Origin: JAJUJL01 sp041736465 | GTDB taxonomy: Bacteria; Chloroflexota; Anaerolineae; Anaerolineales; UBA4823 | Assembly: GCA_041736465.1 (NCBI GenBank) | Contig: JBGSTO010000042.1 | Span: 1 to 12,527, forward strand | Length of the DNA stretch: 12,527 nucleotides | Direction: 5' to 3' | Shown: one piece after another, positions 6,906 to 12,527 of the stretch | Numbering within the stretch: position 1 is the first letter of the stretch | How the letters are laid out: the number at the start of each line of letters is the position of its first letter | Notes under the pieces: generated by a model | Databases searched by the model: none | What the model was told of the DNA's origin: nothing | The model's input: the letters and a program-made list of their open reading frames with translations, nothing else | Program-made: the position numbers and the translations under genes

Positions 6906-9356
6906 ATGGCTGAACAGGAGCTCGCTACAGCAGAACAGGATTCCGGCGAGCTTCCCCTGAGCAAGGAGGAGATCCTGCAGGATTATCGCCTGGCATACCA
7001 GAGCCGCCAGGCCAGCCTGATGGGCCGCCGGGAGGTGATGAGCGGCAAAGCCAAATTTGGTATTTTTGGCGATGGCAAAGAGATCCCCCAAATCGCGATG
7101 GCGCGGGTCTTCGAGCCGGGCGATTTCCGCGCCGGGTATTATCGCGACCAGACCCTGATGCTGGCGCTCGGTGAGTTAAGCCTGACGGCATTCTTCGCCC
7201 AATTGTATGCCCACGCTGACGTCCAGGCAGAGCCTGCCACTGCCGGGCGGGCAATGAACGCTCATTTTGCCACCCGTTCTCTCAACCCGGATGGCTCCTG
7301 GCGCGACCTTACCCGCATCCACAACTCTTCTGCCGATGTCTCTCCAACCGGCTCGCAGATGCCCCGCCTGGTCGGGCTGGGTTACGCCTCGCGCTTGTTC
7401 CGCCACCTGGAGGAACTGCAGGCCTATCCTGAATTATCCCGCCACGGCAGCGAGATCGCCTACGGGACGATTGGCAATGCATCGACTTCAGAAGGTATGT
7501 TCTGGGAAGCTATCAATGCCATCGGGGTGCTCAAGGCTCCCGTGATCCTCTCCATCTACGACGATGGCTACGGCATCTCGGTTACCAATGAACACCAGAT
7601 GGTCAAACAGGACATCTCCGAGCTGTTGAGCGGCTTTCAACGCCATCCCGATTCAAACGATGGCTACGATCTGTACCGGGTACGCGCCTGGGACTATCCT
7701 GCCTTGCTGCAGGTTTATCGTACCGCGGCAGCCAACGCCCGCAAGGATCATATCCCGGCGATCATTCACCTCGTCGAGGTCACCCAACCCCAAGGACATT
7801 CGACATCAGGCAGTCACGAACGCTATAAATCCAAGGAACGCCTCACCTGGGAAGAAGAATTCGACTGCGTGAACAGAATGCGCCAGTGGATCGAGACGCT
7901 CAGCATTGCCAGCAGCGAAACGCTTGACCAGTATGAGCGCGAGGAGCGCAAGCTGGTCGACGAGGCTCGCCGGGCAGCCTGGCAGGCCTACATCGTGCCC
8001 ATTCAGCGCGAACGCAGGCAGACAATGGAATTGATCGATCGCCTGCTCGACCAATCCAGCCACCGGGTAGAGCTTGAGAAGGTTAAAACGGATTTGCAAA
8101 ATGCCTCGATGCCGCTGCGGCGCGACATTTCGGCGGCAGCGCACCGGGCATTGAGCCTGGTTCGTTTTGAGAATTTTCCTGAAAAACAAGCGCTCATCAA
8201 CTGGAAAAAGTCTTTCGAAGAAGAACAAGAAGAACGCTACAGCTCGCACCTGTACAGCCAATCGGAGCACTCGGCGCTAAAAATGGCGGAAATCCCGGCA
8301 GCCTACACCGAACAACCGCCGTTAATCTACGGTTTCGAGGTGTTGAATGCCTGTTTCGATGCAGCGCTGCGGCGTGATCCCCGCGTGATCGCCTTTGGCG
8401 AAGATGTTGGGCGCCTGGGTGATGTGAACCAGGGATTTCGCGGGCTGCAGGAGAAATACGGTGAGCTGCGCGTCTCAGATACCGGCATTCGCGAAACCAC
8501 CATCCTGGGGCAGGCAATTGGGATGGCGATGCGCGGCCTGCGCCCGATTGCAGAAATCCAATATCTGGATTATTTACTGTACGCACTTCAGATCATGTCA
8601 GACGATCTGGCAACCCTGCACTGGCGCACCAAAGGTGGGCAGTCAGCTCCGGTGATCGTGCGCACGCGTGGGCACCGCCTGGAAGGTATCTGGCATTCGG
8701 GGTCGCTGATGGCGGGCATTATTCACATGCTGCGCGGCATGCATGTGCTGGTGCCGCGCAATATGACCCAGGCTGCTGGTTTTTATAATACCCTGCTCAA
8801 ATCCGATGAACCTGCCATCGTGGTCGAAGCGTTGAACGGCTACCGCTTGCGAGAGTACTTGCCGGAGAACATTGGTGAATTCACTGTGCCTGTGGGTGTG
8901 CCGCAGATCATCCGCCCGGGTGAAGACCTGACCGTGGTGACCTATGGCGCCTGCTGCCGGATTGCCCTGGACGCCGCCGAGCATCTGTCTGAGGCAGGCA
9001 TCCAGGCGGAGGTGGTGGATGTGCAGTCGCTGCTGCCCTTCGATGTGCGCGGCGCGATCCTCGAATCGCTCGAGAAAACCAGCCGCATCCTGTTTGTGGA
9101 CGAAGACGTGCCCGGCGGCACGACAGCTTATATGCTCCAGCAGGTGATCGAAACACAGGGCGGCTTCCATTGGCTCGATTCGCCGCCGCGCACCCTGCCT
9201 GGCAAGCCGCATCGACCCGCTTACGGCTCAGATGGCGACTATTGGTCCAAGCCAAATGCCCAAACCATTTTTCAGGCCGCTTACGAAATCATGCACGAAG
9301 CCGATCCCACCGCTTATCCCTTGTATGACTCGCTTACGGAGGAAAAATGGCAATAG
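6906..9356 (+). CDS. Fused alpha-beta E1 component of a 2-oxo acid dehydrogenase (branched-chain type likely)
   Basis: An 816-residue thiamine-diphosphate enzyme that decarboxylates a 2-oxo acid and passes the acyl group to lipoyl-E2. The alpha half (about 25-330) includes HNSSADVSP (from H139) and the cofactor/metal motif IGNASTSEG (189-197) with YDDGYGIS (218-225). A charged, probably helical linker spans about 335-465. The beta half (about 470-816) carries FGEDVG (497-502), IRETTILGQAIGMA with a candidate catalytic Glu530, and a TRGHRLEGIWHSG substrate-site region. Canonical E1 alpha has D or E in GDG and N in NNGY as Mg ligands; here they are N191 and D220, with the same spacing of 29. 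This fused form resembles enzymes I recall from Bacteroidota annotated as 2-oxoisovalerate dehydrogenase; pyruvate or acetoin as substrate cannot be excluded. The start has GAGGAGGAAG at 6889-6898. The stop overlaps the E2 start by ten bases, so the two are coupled. Confidence 0.93.
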   Translation: MAEQELATAEQDSGELPLSKEEILQDYRLAYQSRQASLMGRREVMSGKAKFGIFGDGKEIPQIAMARVFEPGDFRAGYYRDQTLMLALGELSLTAFFAQLYAHADVQAEPATAGRAMNAHFATRSLNPDGSWRDLTRIHNSSADVSPTGSQMPRLVGLGYASRLFRHLEELQAYPELSRHGSEIAYGTIGNASTSEGMFWEAINAIGVLKAPVILSIYDDGYGISVTNEHQMVKQDISELLSGFQRHPDSNDGYDLYRVRAWDYPALLQVYRTAAANARKDHIPAIIHLVEVTQPQGHSTSGSHERYKSKERLTWEEEFDCVNRMRQWIETLSIASSETLDQYEREERKLVDEARRAAWQAYIVPIQRERRQTMELIDRLLDQSSHRVELEKVKTDLQNASMPLRRDISAAAHRALSLVRFENFPEKQALINWKKSFEEEQEERYSSHLYSQSEHSALKMAEIPAAYTEQPPLIYGFEVLNACFDAALRRDPRVIAFGEDVGRLGDVNQGFRGLQEKYGELRVSDTGIRETTILGQAIGMAMRGLRPIAEIQYLDYLLYALQIMSDDLATLHWRTKGGQSAPVIVRTRGHRLEGIWHSGSLMAGIIHMLRGMHVLVPRNMTQAAGFYNTLLKSDEPAIVVEALNGYRLREYLPENIGEFTVPVGVPQIIRPGEDLTVVTYGACCRIALDAAEHLSEAGIQAEVVDVQSLLPFDVRGAILESLEKTSRILFVDEDVPGGTTAYMLQQVIETQGGFHWLDSPPRTLPGKPHRPAYGSDGDYWSKPNAQTIFQAAYEIMHEADPTAYPLYDSLTEEKWQ

Positions 9357-10666
9357 AAGTCACCATGCCGCAGTTGGGCGAATCGGTCGTCGAAGGCACC
9401 ATTACCCGCTGGCTGAAAAACATAGGCGAGTATGTGGAAGAATACGAACCTCTGCTGGAGATTAATACCGATAAGGTAGACACCGAGATTCCCAGCCCCT
9501 CCGCAGGCATTCTGACCGAAATCCGCGTGCCCGAAGGCACTACGGTACAGGTAGGTGCGACCCTGGCAACGATCGATGCCGCACTGGAAACCACCGGAGC
9601 GGGAGCAACGTCTGCCGTCCAACCTGTGACTGCTTCACCTCCCGTGCCGGCAAGCAGCCCTGAGGCAGATGCCATCTCACCCACCGAAAGTGCCGGTCCA
9701 GCCAGCGCGGCGGCGGGCAGAAACCACAACCTGGGATTCATTTCACCGGTCGTGGCGAGAATCGCGAACGAATTCGGCGTAGATTTGACCAGGGTGGACG
9801 GCACGGGACAAAGCGGACGTATCACCAAGAAAGATATCCTGGCCTACATTGAAAACCAACCAGCCACGGTGGCGGCGCTGCCGGAGCGGGAAGAAAAACC
9901 CAAACTGCCATCCCCAGCCCCCTCCGCGCCTGCTCAAGCCGCGCCAGCTACTGCGCCGGTACCTGGCGAACTGCTGCCTCTCAACGCTATCCGCCGCGCC
10001 ATCGCCGAGCACATGGTGTTATCCAGGCGAACGTCGCCGCACGTTTCGACGATTATGGAAGTTGACCTGAACCGCGTGGTCGCTCACCGCAGCGCCAATA
10101 AAGCCGAGTTTGCTCGCGACGGGGTCAACCTCACCTATACGGCGTACTTCACGGCGGCTACCGTGGCGGCGTTGAAGGCCTACCCGATCGTAAACTCCTC
10201 CTGGAGCGATGAGGGCATTCTCCTGCATCGCTCGATCAATATCGGCATCGCTACCTCTCTGGGAGAGGCCGGTTTGATCGTGCCTGTCATCATGAATGCC
10301 GATGGACTGTCGCTGTTGGGGTTGGCGCGGGCGGTTAATGACCTGTCCGGTCGCGCCCGGCAGCGCAAACTGCAGCCCGATGAAGTGCGCGAGGGCACCT
10401 TCACCATCACCAACCACGGGGTTAGCGGCTCGCTGTTTGCCATGCCGATCATAAACCAGCCGCAGTGCGCCATCTTAGGTATTGGCGCCATCCAAAAACG
10501 CGTGGTTGTGATCAGTGATGAAATCCATGGGGATACGATTGCCATCCGGCCCATGGCTTACTTATCCTTGACTTTCGATCACCGCATCCTGGATGGCGCC
10601 ACAGCAGACTACTTCCTCGGCAAGATGGTAGAATCCCTGCAAAATTGGGAAATGGGCGCTCGCTGA
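9347..10666 (+). CDS. E2 component, dihydrolipoyl acyltransferase of the 2-oxo acid dehydrogenase complex
   Basis: The 439-residue core subunit that receives the acyl group from E1 on a swinging lipoyl arm and transfers it to CoA. There is one lipoyl domain (residues 1-78) with the lipoylated lysine K43 in NTDKVDTE. An Ala/Pro/Ser-rich linker leads to a peripheral-subunit-binding domain (about 126-168; SPVVARIANEFGVDLTRVDG and GRITKKDILAYI), which holds E1 or E3. A second Pro/Ala linker follows. The catalytic domain (about 205-439) ends with FDHRILDGA, giving H412 and D416 of the HxxxDG active site. A single lipoyl domain is usual for branched-chain and many bacterial acyltransferases. ATG 9347 has GGAGG at 9338-9342 within the end of the E1 gene, and the ten-base overlap implies coupled translation. 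Sequence alone does not fix the acyl substrate. Confidence 0.95.
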   Translation: MAIEVTMPQLGESVVEGTITRWLKNIGEYVEEYEPLLEINTDKVDTEIPSPSAGILTEIRVPEGTTVQVGATLATIDAALETTGAGATSAVQPVTASPPVPASSPEADAISPTESAGPASAAAGRNHNLGFISPVVARIANEFGVDLTRVDGTGQSGRITKKDILAYIENQPATVAALPEREEKPKLPSPAPSAPAQAAPATAPVPGELLPLNAIRRAIAEHMVLSRRTSPHVSTIMEVDLNRVVAHRSANKAEFARDGVNLTYTAYFTAATVAALKAYPIVNSSWSDEGILLHRSINIGIATSLGEAGLIVPVIMNADGLSLLGLARAVNDLSGRARQRKLQPDEVREGTFTITNHGVSGSLFAMPIINQPQCAILGIGAIQKRVVVISDEIHGDTIAIRPMAYLSLTFDHRILDGATADYFLGKMVESLQNWEMGAR

Positions 10667-10700
10667 ACGCCCCTCATTCAAAACAAAGGAGCCATTATTT

Positions 10701-12098
10701 ATGAGCGAATATGATGTCGTCGTCGTTGGCGCTGGCCCAGCCGGGTACGTTTGCGCGATAAAAGCTGCCCAGCTCGGATTGAAAACCGCCATTATTGAAA
10801 AGCAATTCCTGGGTGGTGTCTGCCTGAATGTGGGCTGCATCCCTTCGAAATCCTTGCTCAGGAACGCCGAGATCGCCCACCTGCTGCGCGAGCGCGCCAA
10901 AGAGTTTGGTATTTCCTTCGAGAATTTGACCCTGGATTATGGCGTTGCCGTGAAGCGCAGCCGCCAGGTCTCTGGCAGGCTGACCAAGGGGGTTGGCTTC
11001 TTGATGAAGAAACACAAAATTGACGTCTACATGGGTACGGCCCAGCTTACAGCAAAAGACACCATCCGGTTTACGGATGAAAAAGGCGCGGTAACGCCAA
11101 TCAAAGGCAAGAATATCGTCATCGCCACCGGCGCTCAGGCTGCAGTTCCAGCCGCCTGGAAGGTGGATGGCGAAAAAGTAGTGACCTACTGGGAAGCAAT
11201 CCTGCAGGAAAAGCTGCCCAAATCGGTGGTAGTCATTGGCTCTGGCGCCATCGGCGTTGAGTTTTCGACCGTGTGGCATTCCTACGGCACCCAGGTAACG
11301 ATTGTGGAAATGCTTCCTCGCATGGTGCCTTTGGAGGATGAAGAAGTTTCCACAGAGCTTGAAAAGGCGTTCAAGAAACGCGGCATCCAGGCTCTGACCA
11401 ACCACCGCGTTGAATCGGTGGAGACCACGGATGGTGGCGTGCGCGTGAAAGTATCCTCTCAGGATGGCGAAAAGATCCTGGAAGCAGAGCAGGCGCTGGT
11501 GGCAATCGGCTTTCGCCCGAACAGCCGCGACCTGGGCCTGGAAGCGGTCGGTGTTAAGATCAGCGAGCGCGGCTTCGTCGAGGTTGATGAACGCATGGCA
11601 ACCAATGTGCCGGGCATCTGGGCTATCGGCGATGTCACAGGCAAATTGATGCTGGCGCACGTTGGCTCTGCGATGGGCATCATCTGCGCCGAAAATATCG
11701 CCGGCGCCGAAACCATCACACTGGATTATGAAATGATGCCGCGCGCTACCTACTGCCAGCCTCAGATCGCCTCGTTCGGTCTTACCGAAGCCCAGGCAAA
11801 AGAACGCGGTCATGAGATTAAGGTGGGACGTTTCCCCTTTCAGGCGAACGGCAAAGCACTCGGTATGGGTGAATCCACCGGCTGGGTCAAGATCATCACC
11901 GACGCCCGCTATCATGAAATCCTGGGCGCGCATCTGATCGGACCGGAAGTCACGGAACTGCTGCCCGAGCTGACCATCGCTCAGATGATGGAGCTGACCC
12001 CGGCAGAAATCGCCCGTAATGTACACGCACACCCAACCCTCAGTGAAGCGTTGATGGAGGCTGCACACGCGGCTGAAGGTGAAGCCATTCATATTTAA
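10701..12098 (+). CDS. lpdA: E3 component, dihydrolipoyl dehydrogenase
   Basis: FAD flavoenzyme that reoxidises the E2 lipoyl group and makes NADH; 465 residues, normal for the family. The order of motifs is complete: FAD-binding VVVVGAGPAGYVCAIKA at the N terminus, the redox disulfide GGVCLNVGCIPSKS (C41 and C46), NAD-binding VVIGSGAIGVEFS near residue 175, the second FAD motif VPGIWAIGDVTG near 307, and the C-terminal catalytic pair HPTLSE (H444 and E449) from the partner subunit of the dimer. AAAGGAG at 10685-10691 lies nine bases before the ATG. The 34-base gap after E2 shows no promoter or terminator, so E1, E2 and E3 form one operon. The same E3 may also serve other complexes such as glycine cleavage. 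Confidence 0.97.
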   Translation: MSEYDVVVVGAGPAGYVCAIKAAQLGLKTAIIEKQFLGGVCLNVGCIPSKSLLRNAEIAHLLRERAKEFGISFENLTLDYGVAVKRSRQVSGRLTKGVGFLMKKHKIDVYMGTAQLTAKDTIRFTDEKGAVTPIKGKNIVIATGAQAAVPAAWKVDGEKVVTYWEAILQEKLPKSVVVIGSGAIGVEFSTVWHSYGTQVTIVEMLPRMVPLEDEEVSTELEKAFKKRGIQALTNHRVESVETTDGGVRVKVSSQDGEKILEAEQALVAIGFRPNSRDLGLEAVGVKISERGFVEVDERMATNVPGIWAIGDVTGKLMLAHVGSAMGIICAENIAGAETITLDYEMMPRATYCQPQIASFGLTEAQAKERGHEIKVGRFPFQANGKALGMGESTGWVKIITDARYHEILGAHLIGPEVTELLPELTIAQMMELTPAEIARNVHAHPTLSEALMEAAHAAEGEAIHI

Positions 12099-12112
12099 TC
12101 TTGCGGAGCTCT

Positions 12113-12154
12113 CAGTGGGTGGCAAAGCAGGCTCTCGCCGCTTGCCACCCGCTG
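12113..12154 (+). terminator. Candidate terminator after the dehydrogenase operon
   Basis: A 13-bp stem (CAGTGGGTGGCAA at 12113-12125 with 12142-12154, one G-U wobble) encloses a 16-base loop. Only a short ATTTGTG follows, so the U tract is weak. Its position right after lpdA supports the call. Confidence 0.65.
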
Positions 12155-12179
12155 ATTTGTGATATTCCGCTCAATGAGA

Positions 12180-12275
12180 TTTCACAATTAACTAAAGGGG
12201 GACAATTTCAGTTGCAATTCGGATAACATATGGTATAATTTTCACAGTGTTAACGACTGTTACGTTCATTTCACA
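12180..12275 (+). repeat. Three TTTCACA direct repeats around the sigma-factor promoter
   Basis: TTTCACA occurs at 12180-12186, 12240-12246 and 12269-12275: upstream of the promoter, at its transcript start, and in the leader. They might be sites for a regulator, but the spacings (60 and 29 bases) are uneven and chance is possible in this AT-rich gap. Confidence 0.25.
12212..12239 (+). promoter_or_regulatory. Strong extended -10 promoter for the sigma-factor gene
   Basis: TTGCAA (12212-12217) and a perfect TATAAT (12234-12239) are 16 bases apart, with TGG at 12231-12233 extending the -10. Transcription should begin near 12246, giving a leader of about 43 bases. Confidence 0.8.
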
Positions 12276-12288
12276 GCCTGTGTGAGTT

Positions 12289-12527
12289 ATGGACTACACG
12301 ATCGAACCGAATTCGCGTCGAGCGCCATTAAAACCGGGGCAAGAAAACGACGATAGCAGAAAGCCTCTTGCCCTATTATTCGAAATCGGCCGCCGTAAGG
12401 GCTATATTGGACTGGATGACGTATTTTCGCAGTTTCCAGAAGCGGAAAACGATCTCGGTCAGCTCGAATATCTGCTGGATGCCCTGTTAAACGCCAATAT
12501 CCGCATCGTAGAAATACCCGAACTGAT
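12289..12527 (+). CDS. rpoD: Primary RNA polymerase sigma factor, N-terminal region 1.1 (3' end missing)
   Basis: The first 79 codons of a protein that runs off the right edge. After a polar lead of about 25 residues comes LALLFEIGRRKGYIGLDDVF, then a short acidic turn (PEAENDLGQ), then LEYLLDALLNANIRIVEI. This is the helical pattern of sigma-70 region 1.1, the autoinhibitory domain that blocks the DNA channel in free primary sigma factors (compare the E. coli RpoD stretch GKEQGYLTYAEV and its DMGIQV ending). Region 1.1 is found in primary sigma factors, not in alternative ones, hence the RpoD/SigA call. An in-frame TGA at 12283-12285 makes ATG 12289 the first possible start. Its ribosome binding site is weak (TGTGAG). 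Regions 2 to 4 are outside the window, so identity rests on this domain alone. Confidence 0.8.
   Translation, partial: MDYTIEPNSRRAPLKPGQENDDSRKPLALLFEIGRRKGYIGLDDVFSQFPEAENDLGQLEYLLDALLNANIRIVEIPEL

Noticed and set aside
10695..12125. A 476-codon open frame on the minus strand across the E3 gene
   Set aside because: The plus strand carries every dihydrolipoyl dehydrogenase motif with a good ribosome binding site; the minus frame shows no family and is open only as a shadow of GC-rich codon use.
1..12527. CRISPR arrays, tRNA or rRNA genes, insertion sequences, phage or defence genes
   Set aside because: I looked for repeated spacered units, cloverleaf-like sequences and transposase or defence motifs on both strands and saw none; intergenic gaps are all under 230 bases and are largely explained by promoters and terminators.

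Overview
The window reads as an ordinary bacterial chromosome segment of moderately high GC, most consistent with a member of the Chloroflexota (Anaerolineae-like). That placement is an inference from gene content: a standalone MenA, an HdrD-like membrane Fe-S oxidoreductase, a fused E1 2-oxo acid dehydrogenase, and secreted LysM and YkuD proteins. There is no marker gene long enough to prove it. I see no phage, insertion sequence, CRISPR array, rRNA or tRNA.

Layout. (1) At 1-1440 is the end of an ABC importer operon of the nitrate/sulfonate/taurine type: an ATPase cut by the window edge, then a permease joined by a 4-base stop/start overlap. (2) At 1565-2146 is a small secreted LysM protein, closed by a perfect 15-bp hairpin terminator and followed by a short interspersed repeat. 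(3) At 2303-3220, minus strand, is menA. (4) At 3446-4636, divergent from menA, is a secreted YkuD L,D-transpeptidase. (5) At 4723-6723 is a 666-residue membrane Fe-S oxidoreductase, a candidate ETF:menaquinone oxidoreductase, followed by a strong terminator. (6) At 6906-12098 is a three-gene operon for a 2-oxo acid dehydrogenase complex: fused E1 alpha-beta, E2 and E3. (7) From 12289 to the edge is the start of a primary sigma factor gene (region 1.1) behind a strong extended -10 promoter.

The genes fit together in one plausible way. The dehydrogenase complex, probably acting on branched-chain 2-oxo acids, would make acyl-CoAs and NADH. Acyl-CoA dehydrogenases encoded elsewhere would pass electrons through ETF to the membrane Fe-S oxidoreductase, which would reduce menaquinone made through MenA. 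The LysM and YkuD proteins are envelope proteins and the ABC importer is unrelated. The pathway link is inferred from family roles and proximity, not shown directly.

I found no clearly new multi-gene system. The most notable details are the swapped Asp/Asn metal-site residues in the fused E1, a hidden in-frame CxxCH stretch ending in a TAATG overlap with the E1 start, a hairpin in the E1 leader, a shared TGG-extended -10 promoter pattern, and tandem modules in front of the YkuD domain.
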